In this document: positions 10,627 to 22,690 of the stretch, piece by piece
Layout of the letters: each line of letters starts with the position of its first letter
How positions within the stretch are numbered: the first letter of the stretch is position 1
Origin: Rostratula benghalensis
Taxonomy: Eukaryota > Chordata > Aves > Charadriiformes > Rostratulidae
DNA: 64,000 nucleotides
Direction: 5' to 3'
NCBI GenBank assembly: GCA_013399305.1
Contig: VXAI01000243.1
Span: 989,873 to 1,053,872 of the forward strand
The notes under the pieces: generated by a model
What the model saw: only the letters and a program-made list of their open reading frames with translations
What the model was told of the DNA's origin: nothing
Database searches by the model: none
Position numbers and translations under genes: made by a program

Positions 10627-13447
10627 TAAATAATCACAAAACTAGGTGGAATACTGTGATTAATAGTTAAGTGAAAATGTAAGAACTGAACAGTCCTGAG
10701 GATGTTCTGTCTCCACAAGGCAGAGTGATGTGCTGCTTTTGTCATCAGGATTCAGTCTATGCACCAGTTGATCTCTGCTGGAAATACCCTGTGCTCCAGC
10801 CCATCACTCTGGGTTCAAGAACTGCTCCTGTGGTAGGAAAATGCTAAGCTGGCAAGGATGGGAAGATCTGGTACTGTAGGAAGCTGCATCTTTGGGAATA
10901 GTAACACTGGTTTACTGGCAGGTCCTGGGAGCTCCCTCGGACGCCTAGCTCTGCCCAGAGCTTGTCACAGGAACTGTTAAAAACTGCCATTTGCATTACA
11001 AAGCTGCGAATGCCGATCTGAACCACAGCATTCAAAACTATTTGCTTTAAAGTTAAGTCCCTAAGTCTGAAAACTCGAATCCGTATACAAAGTAAATATT
11101 TATATTTAACTTAAGAAAAGGAACATCTTTGTAAAGTCCAGGCTGCCTTCGATTATAGTAGGCTGACTCCTGGGCCGAAGGTGGAGAACCCTCAAGTACC
11201 TTGGAAGAGGGGGGAAGATAAGGAATTTTGCTCAGGTTTGGTTTTATCTTATTTTTAAGCATACAGATTGTCAGTGCTCATTCTTTCAAATAATAAATGG
11301 ATGCCAAGAAATTTTATTTTTTTTTTACTCTTACTTGACTCCACACAATTCTAAGCACACAACCTAAACCCATGTTTTATGCGCATCTTTAAAATTTCAT
11401 GAAAAAGCAGATCCCCCAGAGGTTGAATTTCCAAGCTCGTCCTTAGCCAAACTCTCATTGCATTATTTTTCAGATATAGTTTTTTAGGTTGCACTGACAA
11501 TATCATTATTTGTTCTTTTAGACACCAGCCTTTGAAACTCTACTCTGAACTCCATAGTTGAGAAAACTTAGGCTGTAGTATTAAATATAGGATTTTTGTC
11601 ATCTCTTTTTGCTTGTTTACATTTTCTTGCCGTGTGGGTCACTTCATCCTTGTGTATCGTAAGCACACAAGCACACTAGAGATGGACTTTGCCAGAGCTT
11701 GTGTTTTCTTTTTCCCAGAGAGGGAGATACACGCTGACACTCTCTTTGTCTTTATTTGCGTACAGGTGTTCTGGAACAAACCTAATCACACTGCTTGCTG
11801 GGATTGTTTGCCCTTTTTTTAGGGTCTGCTTGCTCTTTCCTGTGTGCCAAGGAAGAAGGCTGAATCGTGCTGTTTACTCTCTTCTCTGACTATGCTAGGC
11901 AAGGGCACCTCTCAAATGCAAGGCACAGTGTTTCGATTGGCATATTTTTTGCAGGGGACTCTATTAAATGAAGAAGTATCTGCTTTAACTTTTAGCAGAA
12001 GCACTTGTGAGAACAAAACCAGCCTTACTCTAAAGGTCTGTTGTCTTCCATGGGCTGTAATATTTTATTCATGTGACAATGGACCCATAACTCCTTCTTT
12101 CCTCAGTATTAATGTTAAAGAATTGACTAACTATGGATTTAGCATTGGGTGTTGCCCTTGATAAAACTGGATGAGAAGTATTATTTGCATTTAATGTTTT
12201 TGTGCTTCCTACTGAAATCAGTTAGAGATGAATCACAAAAGTGCAAAGATGGCAAAAAGCTAGTGTTTGTGAAGAGTGAGCTCTTTATCTTCCTTCTCCA
12301 GAGCTCCTTGCAGGAACATCTCTGGTGGTTGTCCTGAAAGCAGTTTCATTGTCACGCATTCAATACAACCTTCCCTTTTAACAAAAGAAGATACATTTCT
12401 TTATCTCTCTAATTAAAGCTTAGACTTCAAAACATTATGTATTGTCTATGGCTCCAACCATCTTCTAAAAGAAGAATAACCCTTTCTTTTGGGGAAAAAG
12501 ATCTCAGTGCCATCTGTGCTTCATGGATTTTTGAAGTCAGCACATGGGCATTGTGAATTGCATAAATCCGATGGATGTTCAGTGCTTCAACACAGAAACA
12601 TGTCACCCAGGACATTATTGCCTGAGGCTTGCAATAGAGAAGCTGCAAGTCCCTGCCAGACACAGTACAGACATACTGATATATCTCTGCAATGTATTCT
12701 TACTGTCCAAATACTAGCTTGATAAGTTCATGTAAAAGTCAGGCAATAAAAATATCTCCACACCAGGCTGAGGATAGTCATAGCCTTTCTTTTCGAAGTC
12801 AAATATAAATGATCCTACTCATTTAAAAATCTTCCTGCTGTGTTGCCCTAGCCAATTTCTCTTATCCTAGAACTTTAACTGTGCTCATTGTTCTGGTCTG
12901 TATTTGCTATTTTGAGGACGCTGAGGGAGGAGGAGAGCTTACTGCTTTTTTGCCCATGTGCCCTGCCTGGGAGCACTCCATTTCATGATTTTTCTGAGCC
13001 AGCTTGGCTCATAGGTTTCCTTTCAAGCCATCTTTGTTGAGCTCTTCAGCTTTCAGATCCCTTTTCCTGGGAAGGATATGGTTAGAAGAAGGATGATGGG
13101 ATTTCTGTCCGTGAAAAGTAATAGAGCTTTGAGAACTTTCATCTGCCCATGAACTGAAGACTGTTAGCTCTGCTGCCTTTGAGTGAGGCTGGTTAACTGT
13201 AATTGGCAGTGAAACATTTTTGTAATATTTTTGGTACAAAAGATGCTAGACGAGCAATACATTATACCGTGTTCTGCTTTATGAAACATATGAAGAACTT
13301 ACTGAAAATAAAACAACTCTATAAATCCAACTCCTCAATATCCAAAGCACGTGATCCCTTGCAAAGTGACTGATGAAACCCCTGTGCCTCTCAGCATTAT
13401 TCTTAGGGGGAATAGTTTCATAATAACTCAAATGTCTATGACAAATC

Positions 13448-13474
13448 TATACATACACATATATGTATGCATAT
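13448..13474. repeat. Alternating pyrimidine-purine tract
   Basis: Twenty-seven consecutive bases strictly alternate pyrimidine and purine, mostly TA and CA steps, with the 10-bp palindrome ACATATATGT inside. Such tracts unwind easily and may extrude or adopt left-handed DNA. It is probably a decayed dinucleotide microsatellite. Confidence 0.7.
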
Positions 13475-15654
13475 CTACAATATATACAAATATAATGTAA
13501 TACTTTTTTGAACTTCCAGGAAATGAATGTTACTTTTCTCCTCCCTGAGTTTTTAAGTACTTTTCAAAGGGCATGCCAGAGAAAATTAAGATTTATTCAG
13601 GTGAAAATAGGTGTAAGGGGCTCTGCTGCCACAAGTATCGGGCCACGTCTCAGGCTGGAAGTTCTGTCCCTGAGAACTGTGTCTCACACAACCCTGAGGG
13701 CTCACACCTGGGCATCTGCCCCAGCTGAACTGTTGTAGTGGGGCCTGCTCTCAGCTTCCTGAGCAGTTTCTCTTGAAAGCCCAAACTGAACACTTTTTCT
13801 TTCACTCTGTGTAATCAACTCCAGTTTACTCAAAATCAGAGTACATATGGTCTATAATGATGGCTCCCATACAGCTCCGGGGCTGCAGAGACAGGGAATG
13901 CTTCTTGAGTGTGATTTGCTCCGCTGGGTCAGAGCTGTGTGCTCCCTCTCCCAGCACAGTTGCCTGGTGGTGCCACTCGTGCTGCTCTGACACCAGAAAG
14001 CAAACTCGATTTAGAAATTAAACTGCAGATGAACACGAATTCATTGTATAAAAGAATTATAGAAATGCAGTCATGCCTTGTCTTAACAAGTAAGGACTTT
14101 GGGGCTCTCTAGAGACAAGGGTGTCAAATACCTACTGCCTTAGGCCTGCTGCACTCCTGCTCCCGACAGAAAGAGCCACAGAGTTGCCTTTCCAGCCAAA
14201 GGCAGAGAGATAAGAGTGCCTCACGGACACGTGATGTTGAAAACCAGGACCATGTAGTTTGTGGGGTTTAAATGAATGATAATAAAAAATTCAACAAGGA
14301 GATGTGTGTAGGAATTTTCAATTGATTTTTGTTACTTGATATAACACATCTCTTGAAACCCCAGAGCACTGGCAAAGAGAGCGAGAGTACAGCCAACCTG
14401 CATCAGATATGTTGCAGTTGTCGATTTTAAATACTTTTTTTTTTTTTTTTTCTCCTGAGTTTCTACTAGCTCCATTTCAGGTGTGTAATTTTTCTGTTCC
14501 CTGTGCCTAAGCACAGGGGCTGTCTTAGACCACCTCATCATCTCCCTCCCAGGAGCATGTGCCAGTGACTCTCTTGGAGCCAATGCTTGACCTGGCCAAG
14601 TTACCTGTTTTTGGAGATGTTATTTGTTCCCTCCCCTCCCCCGGCTCCCTGCTCTTCCATACTTCCTTTCTTCAGGACTGGTGTGGGAAGGCCTTGCAGT
14701 GAATGTGAGGTAAGAGGCAGGATCCGGCCAGTGGAGGTGAGGGACTGGGGCTACTGTGATTATTGAGTTTTTTGTCTGACCCATTGTGTGCTATAACCTT
14801 GGCACTAAGTGCATGGTCACAGCTTTGGTGACTTCAGTTCCACCAGGGAAGGAGACTGAAAAATTCCTTGCTGAAAATGAATAAAATTACACAAGGATGG
14901 TCAGTAGCTCTTTCCATCCTGACACCTTACATAGCTGAAATTTAACATTAATCCTGTCACTAGTAGGCTATCATGCTGCATGTGGTATCTCTGGTTTCTG
15001 TAGAGGATTGCAGAGGTGCAGGAGAGAAACAAGCTGCTGAGGGCTTCCACAAGTCTTGCAGTAGGTGAGGGGAGGGAATCTGGACAACCCCCACCCCTCA
15101 TTTCCACTGTAACGCTTAAGCCATTTCACAGTCAATTCCTGTCTTTTGTCTCACTTGCTGCAGGAAAGGTAGGGAGCGGTAAACAACTGCTGGGAATAAA
15201 TGAGCTTGTCATGCTAAGTGTGTTCCTAGAGGGGTGCTGTGCTGCCTCTTTTTTCTTTATAAAAACAGCTGGCCCACAGTGGCTGTAGTATCTAATCCTA
15301 TGATAAAAGCTGGATTCAAGTCCCGAAGTCCTAACAGCATCTTGCGCTGCCTCGTTGCCTGCTGTTGATTGAGAGCACCTGTGGCTCTGCTACAAACAGC
15401 ACACGGGAGCGTTGAGATCTTTTCCATCAGTAGTTTTTGCTACACAGGCAGGTGGTGCCTCTTCAATCAGTGCCTTGGAGCCTGCTTTATGTTTTCTCCT
15501 GTTGACTCAGGTAGAGCATAGGCAGAATGAGCACAGCCTGGAAGGCCAGGTAGGGCCAGCTGATCTGGGTTGTAGCAGTGATCTCTATGGCAGGAACTCA
15601 GAGAAAGGAATTTTAATCCTGATTAACTCGCTGTTTGTTTTTTTCTTTCTGCAG

Positions 15655-15754
15655 AAGATACCGGTGAAGAATGAGGCAGTAGCAGCAAGTGATTGCAAGA
15701 AGAGTGGAAAAATGAAAGCTACTGCCTAATGAGAAAAGAATTTTTGTTTGCTGA
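15655..15754 (+). other. Possible cryptic or non-coding exon
   Basis: A long pyrimidine tract ending in CAG stops at 15654, with TTAAC, a plausible branch-point core, about 30 bases upstream. A donor-like GTGAGT starts at 15755, giving a 100-base candidate exon. One frame through it encodes 24 residues rich in Lys and Ala and then a TAA at 15727, before the donor. If it is real it is therefore more likely part of a non-coding RNA or an untranslated exon than an internal coding exon. Similar pairs arise by chance in long introns. No homologous protein is recognised. Confidence 0.15.
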
Positions 15755-18700
15755 GTGAGTAGTTCGTGGCCTTTGAATACTGTTACAGTAATAATGGGTA
15801 ATTGGAGTAATAGTAGTTGTTTTACATTTTGAAGTAAACAGTCATTAAAAATAATTAGTCTTAAAATTTATATACTGCTGCACAGAGAGATTGTAACACT
15901 GTAAACCAGAAATAATTCTAACCACCAAGATACTCTGTGTCTAAGCCAACACAATGTTTTTCTACACTAATATTCAATTTGCTGGATTCCAGAATTTCAC
16001 GGGTACTTATGATATGACTGATGCTCTTTCAATGTCTTAGCACTGTCCCTACAGCCTCCCACAAAACAGGCAAATTCTGTTCACCATATTTCACAGACAA
16101 AGAATTGAGATGAGAGCTTAAGCTAGGGATTGATGCTTAGTGAGGGTTTGGGTGCTCCACCCAAAATGATGATCCTGAAAGTCTGTTTAGGCATCACCTG
16201 ATGCTGAAGATAGTTAAAGGCTTATAGTTGACTTGTGTCTTTATTTTAATTTTGTTTTCCAGGTCTAAGAGCTCTGGTTTGGCTCAGATTGTCTCTGCTT
16301 TCACAGAGCTGAGATGGTGTGATCACTTATTTCTAAGTGAAGTAAGAGTCTCTGAGGTAGGTGTTCTCCTATCTGTGACTCCTCATGCACTCTTGGCACG
16401 TGCCAAGTACACACTGAATGAAAAGTTTCTGTTGCAAAATTCATGCTGGCCTAGTCTTGCTTCCTGGGTATTGCACGGGCAATGTGGAAAAAAGGGCAGG
16501 ACTCAGGGTCTCACTCTGAGACCTTAGGACATGAGGTTTCAGTATCTGATTTTTAGTTACAAATTCATTTGTGGCTGTGCTTACGAGGGACCTGCCTAGA
16601 GTCAAAAGGAAAGTCATTAGAATTGTAATGAGCTTCCTGGGTCACCAACAAGGTGAGTTACACAGTAGATCCATTTGTTTTCTACTTCTATGTTGTGGTG
16701 CTTTGCTTCTCATGAATTCTGGCTCCAGAAGCCTTGCTAGAACCCTGGAGATAATTGTGTGTGTCTATGAAGTGTTTTAAGGGGACTGTATCTTTTTAAT
16801 CCCCACCATTAAAAAGGATAGTGGTTTCTTATCTGTAGTAGTTTTTTCCACACTATGGCACAAAAGACAACTTTATTCTTACAGTACCTACAGGCTCTAG
16901 TCTGCATCAAGTTCCCAGGTAAAACTGAAAAGTTATCAGGCACTAGGTGGCCAGTGCCACTGGCTGTCCCTCACTGGATCATGTCACTTAGAGCTGCCTC
17001 TCTTCCTTTTGACTTTGCTTCTGCTCTGAGGAGAAAAAGTGTGAAAAGGTCCTCTCACATGAGCGAGCCAGCAGGACTTCAGGTGTGCATTTCTTGCTCA
17101 GCAGCCCTTCTGGCTGTGGGACCAGGTCTCTGCAGGATGCCCAACTGTTATAACTGTAGACCTTCTAAAGAAAAACCTGTAAGGCCTCTTCCCATCAGGT
17201 GATACTGCTAGTTGCATGTGTGGATAACTCTTAATGCACTTGTCTATCCTTAACTTCATCACTTTGATAGCTGATTTCTAGAGCATTTTCCAGCTGCCTG
17301 AAGTGAAAATTGTTAGACTTATAACCAGCTGCTGCACATGCAATTCAAGAAGTTAAAAAATGCATATTTCTGCCAGTAGAAGTCTTCTGCTAGATAGAAT
17401 TTGATGTTATGTACTTTGATGTATCTTTGCTTCCTCAAATACCTGACAACATACAAAATTCTATGCATCTCAACAGAAAAGTTTGTAATACAGATTGCAA
17501 AAGGAATGTGTAAAAGATAACTCCAAGCCATTCAGTTCTGCTGCCTCTCATCTTTCAGCTCTGTACGCCCTTATCTTTGGTATTTTCACTTTTGTTCTAA
17601 TGTGTACCTAAGTACGTGACTTCCTTGTTTATCTGCATGAAAGTTTTTGGATCAAAGTCTGGCTCTAAGTGGCAGTGCAGGAATATATGAGAAAACCACT
17701 TTTCTGTCCCTGTGAACCTCTGCTTGTGTCTGCCATTCCTGCACTGAGATGGCAAGAACGCAGTCACAAGCAGAGCCATACACGTGTGCTTTGCAGGAAA
17801 AGTTTTGGAGGAGGGAACAGCTCACAGGTGTAATCTCAGCTCTCCCGCAGCAAAGCTTCCCCAGGAGGGCTGGTTGCTTGTTGCAAGGGGAAGCAAAGCA
17901 GTTTCCCTCTGATTCCTTTCCCATGGCCTTTCCTGGAATTAGTTGGAAATGGGTGGTTTGACGCTTTTAAATTAAAAAGCTCTTGCAAATAGGGCAGGAG
18001 AGTTGTAAGCTTTTCAGCCCTCATGCTCTTCCTGCTCACAAATACTTGGGTGAGGTAAGGGTATGCCTTGTGAAGTATGGGTCTGGAAAAAATAATAGAT
18101 CTTGAACACAATTAATTCCCAGTATTGTTGCAAAAGCTCACATTGGCAAGGAAAAAAGTTTTCTCATTGATTGAGATAATTGGTAATGTGAGCAGTAAGA
18201 TGACTTTTGGGGATGCGGACCTAAATTCACTTCATGCTGTAATTCTCTGAACTTCTAGCACTTCTCTTCACGAGAGAAGCATAGCCACCTATTCCTTGTT
18301 TTGCTGGTGTTTAGCTGTATGACATCTTATGTTGTGTGTATTGTCCTAAATACACACATTGTGATAAAGTCCATGATTGCATAAAATTATTCCCGTAGTC
18401 AGATCAAAAAGTTGATTTTTGTTCTTCCTTTGTGTATGTATTTTGAGACTTTTTCTTGCTCCTCAGTCTGTTGAGGCTGGTATTGTTTTCTCCATTTGTA
18501 TGCTACTGAAATATGTGGGTTTTTTGCTCTGATCTGAAAATGCAGAAGAAACAGTGAAGGAGATTTGCTGCAAAAGCTGTGCAAATATTCAAATAAATCA
18601 GCCAGCTTCCTTGGCAAATATACTCTTGGTATTACACATTCCTTTTTACTAAAAGATAATGACTGAAATGTTCAAAAAGACTCCTTTCTGTGACATTCCA

Positions 18701-21123
18701 AAAGATTTTCGGAGAATGAGCTTAGTGGTGTTGAAAGGTGGTACAGTAGTTATTTGACAACACAGCCTTAAGAAAGGGCACATCCTGGCATTGCAACATG
18801 GTTAAGATAAGAGTGAAGCCTCCATGTCTTTAGCAAACAGAGCCCATGCTTAGTTTGAAGAAATGCCATGTGCATCTTCTTTAAAAAACCCACTAATTAC
18901 ATACCATTAGAAAATAAGGATGGGACTGCTAATCAGCTGCCGCTCCATATTCTACAGTGTGTCGTGTTTGCAACTCTTGGAATTATTTTTTCAGTCATTT
19001 TCAGTGTTTTTCGTTAACGAGATTGTCCACTCTTCCAGTTTGTTTACTTGAATATAAAATAGTTTTGACTTCCATTTTACTGTGTAAAGCTCCTGGGAAA
19101 ACAGTTTATTTTGCAGTGATTTAAATGGTCACAATAAAATTGGGACTTGCATCTTGCTATATTTTTGCTATCAATACAGATTGGAGTGCCTCTTCTCCAG
19201 GGCAGAACTTGGCTCAAGTCTCATGAGCATAGAGGGGAAATGGTTTCAATGAACAGCTTATCTCTCGTTACCTTCACAGACTGAATTAAACCTGTAAAGC
19301 TAAATCCTCCCTGGAATTAAGTAGTTTGGGTGAAAAAGACCTGAGAGAACAGCACAGTACCCCTGGTTACAGGCTATTTAACAGCAGGGGTGGTTTGTTT
19401 CTAATTTGTAAAAGGTTTTGTCTGTTTATTTTTTTTTTCTTTCTTACTTAATGTTCTTCTCTTCTAAATACTTCTGTGCTTCCCTTATAAATATTTAGTT
19501 GCCTAGTCTCAAGGGGCAGTGCAATGTGAAGAATAAACTGCTGTAGAAGAGAGGTGAGACACTAGGCCACTGGCTGCTGTTTGGATCTGTGCAGCACTCA
19601 AAGCAATCTTTTTTGCTTCAGCTTCCCAGTCATTAGGTTGGAGAGAATTATTTTTTCCCATCTTTCTCTTTTGGGGTCCGCAAATAGAGAATACTTTCTT
19701 CATGTGGTGCCTTTTAGAGTTTTCATATAAAATGGCAATATCTGGTAGCTCTGGTTCATCCTGGTGTGTTTATGTGTTTTAGAAGTAGAAGAGATCTAGC
19801 AGAAAAATTACAGTGATTTTTATCATGACACTATCCCTCGTGGTCAAGGATGGCAGTGCAAGGGTCAGTTATTTGAACAGGATTTTTAGCAGTAACAAAC
19901 TTCTATTGCACCAATCAGCAATACCTGTGTAATGGAGTTACACGGCTGTTATATGGCTCAGCCTTTATGAATGACAGGCATGTTTGGCAAAGTGTATTTT
20001 ATATATAAATATATATAAGGTATCTTATAAAGCATGGAAGTATTGGTTATCACAACAAAGTTCTTGCTGCTTTCTCCATATTCTTTCATTTGTCACACAG
20101 ACTTGAAGTATATGATCATTGAGTATTAACTGGAAGTCTCTGAAGGTTTTGTTAGTGGTAATCAAAAAATCCATTTTGGAGAATTCATGCTTTTGTCAGA
20201 AATCTCAGTGCTCGCTGGCTGCCATATAGAAGTGTTCTGTGATTGCTACAGCTTATGGTTAGTTCAGTGGTGATCAGACCAGTATTTGTGCAGACTGGTA
20301 TAACTAAGGGAGGTGCAGTGCTAGCTCAAGCAATAGTGTTTATTCATGAGCAGCACCAATGTAACCAGTTCCTGAATAAATGTCACTATATGATATAACC
20401 TATTTATTGAAAGACATCACCTTAAGCATATTGAGCTTTGCAATCTGTATGTTATTTTACTCAAATATGACTCTGATTGGAAATACAGAAAGGTATTCGC
20501 AAAGAGTTTAAAATGGCTAGCCCCTTTCTCCAGTTCAATTGAGAACTGCATCACCAGTTACTATATAATTTTTTGACACTTTCAATCTGTAGTCATCGTC
20601 TTTCTGAGCAGATCAACAAGATAATGAATTTAATTGTTCAGCTTTCCTTTCCATTGCTGTAGGCCTATGGACGGGTTGCTCATACACCCACCAGCCTTGT
20701 TGCTCCCGTTGCCCCTCTTCCCCCACTCCCACCTCGCTCTCTGGATTTGGAGGCAGCTTGTATAAGTGCTGATAGTGGACTCGGCCCTCTGTCTGCCTGA
20801 TGTGATTTCTAGACGACATTCTCTCTGGAACTTGCCTGACCACCCTGAGGATAAGCTGACCTGAGCAGAAAGTAAAGGGCAGCTAATTCCCTCTATTCGG
20901 CTTGTTAGAGAGCACAATTACACTAACTATCTATGCTCATTTGGAGGGGCATGATGGCTAACAGAAATGCCATGGAGAGATTGTTATGCAGGAGTATAAA
21001 GTGGCAGAAGGCCAAGCAAGCTTGCCACAATTAATCTCTTTAGGGAAGATGCCAGCCTGAATGCTCATGTACTATCTTCTGTTTGCTGATTCATGGCTGG
21101 AATAAGTAAATAAGTATCAGCCC

Positions 21124-21143
21124 TTTTTTTTTTTTTTTTTTTT
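21124..21143 (+). repeat. T20 homopolymer
   Basis: Twenty consecutive T residues. On the minus strand this could be the poly-A tail of a lost retroposon, but no element body is seen beside it. Confidence 0.85.
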
Positions 21144-22229
21144 CTTCCTTTTGGCTGAAGGTGATAATGAGAAGGAAAGGAGACGAAAGGAAACTGGTGC
21201 TATCAAGAAAATAAAATGGAGCCGGATTGAATCAACAATATCGAACCCCACGTGGCTTAGCCCTGACGCTTGCAAGATAAACTATTTGGCTCTGAATTCC
21301 AGTTGTTTCTTCCCCTGCTTGGAATATGTAAATAGATAAAAGATGATCTTTAATTTATTTTTGGAGATTGACTACGTATCTATGCATTAGCATGTAAAAG
21401 TACACACTTGAGATGAAGAGTTGGTTGCTTGCTAGGCGTAGTCTGTGGCTCCAGACAGGCCTGTGGATAGAGCTGTACACATAATATCTTGAAAATTAAA
21501 TTAAATATATAAATGATACATTTGGGATGTATAATTTAGAGTCACTGGTAGACTGATGAAGAGAAGACGATGTTGGATGCAGTATTCTAGAGAAAGAGCG
21601 AACTCTTAACAAACATTTGAAAACAGAATGGGCAAGTAAATTATGGCAGTGATGAGGGGAGGAGTAAAACCCCAACAAGAGCACTTTGCAGATTAGGAAA
21701 TAACGAAGAACTTTTGGTTAAAAGAAAATGATACAAAAAACATGTTATCTCATTTGAAGGAAGAGGACTGATTGCTTCACCAAAACTGTGGGCAATAGGA
21801 GCCACTGACTATAGAGGAACAGCAGAGATGGTGTAGGCACCCTCACTCCAAGAGGAGGAGATGGAAAGCAAGAAGCGCCAGCCAACTTTTTAAAGAGGGT
21901 TTTACACCTTTATTCCATTCCTTTAAGGAGTAAAATTAAGAATAATAAAAGCCAAAGTTCCTTCCGTCAAAAGGTAAATAAGCAACGTGGGTCTTCTTGG
22001 CTTCCCATGGTCTGCAGAGGGGTTGAGAGTCTGTCCTGTCCTGCCACCCCTGTTTCCTCCCTCCATCAGTGGGCCTCAGGAGGCATGGCAATGGCAGGGC
22101 AGGATGAAGCAGTTTCTCAAATTGCCAAATACTCTACTGCCTACAGGTACTTCACATCTGTTTAGGTACTCACTTGATTTTATGAGCCCACAATGAACTA
22201 CTGTTAAACCAAAGAAAAAGAAGTCCCAT

Positions 22230-22690
22230 TTAACTTATGTTCTTAAGGATTCAAAAGAGCATTTAGTACAATTATTACTAATACATTGCCAATCAATTCT
22301 GAAACAGTTGGATAAAAGCAGCTGCAGTGGGTTCAATCAATGTAACAGATTAAGATGATAAATCCAACAAGGCCTGCTTAGCAAAGCTAGCACTGAACTA
22401 ACATATTCTTTTCTCTCCCTTAAGAATTGCTTCCATTGATGGATAATCTTTGCAGAACAGGAAGCTTTTAAATCTCCAGACAGTGGATAATAGATGCAAA
22501 TTTGTGACCGTCATATGCAGCAGACTAATAAGCTCGGCTGATCAGGGAACACGACAAGTGTGACACTTTGTCAGGCAGTAAAAGCTGATTAGTTTGTGCA
22601 TGTTTAGCTGTCCATATGCCTTGTTATTGGGAAGCTTTTAGATAGTAGTAATAATTGGAATGGATGTGGCTTCATTTCCTTTGACGTAGA
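22230..22690. other. Candidate conserved non-coding element
   Basis: A 460-base AT-rich block of high complexity with many ATTA/TAAT, CAATCA and GCTGATTAG-like cores. It has no long open frame and no recognisable repeat, and ends just before an A-rich tract at about 22704-22719. Composition and motif density resemble vertebrate developmental enhancers. Conservation is not tested. Confidence 0.3.

Larger units (their letters stand above)
9781..14300. other. Unique non-coding sequence, no gene seen
   Basis: No coding frame is supported. Low-complexity items are C12 at 9827-9838, a T/G-rich stretch at about 10571-10620 ending in a C run, and a 27-base alternating pyrimidine-purine stretch at 13448-13474. 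The longest frame (11844-12161) has no recognisable domain. Intergenic or intronic. Confidence 0.7.
14301..22229. other. Unique non-coding sequence, no gene seen
   Basis: No supported coding frame; the longest open frames are 115 codons or shorter. T17 lies at 14435-14451 and T20 at 21124-21143. A strong acceptor-like sequence at 15632-15654 followed by a donor-like sequence at 15755 is listed separately as a possible exon. A faint MIR-like stretch near 16.08 kb was judged too weak to call. Intergenic or intronic. Confidence 0.65.

Noticed and set aside
16070..16115. Stretch resembling the ATTTTACAGATGAGGAAACTGAGG block of MIR
   Set aside because: About two thirds of 23 bases match and no other MIR landmark is present in order, so chance is likely.
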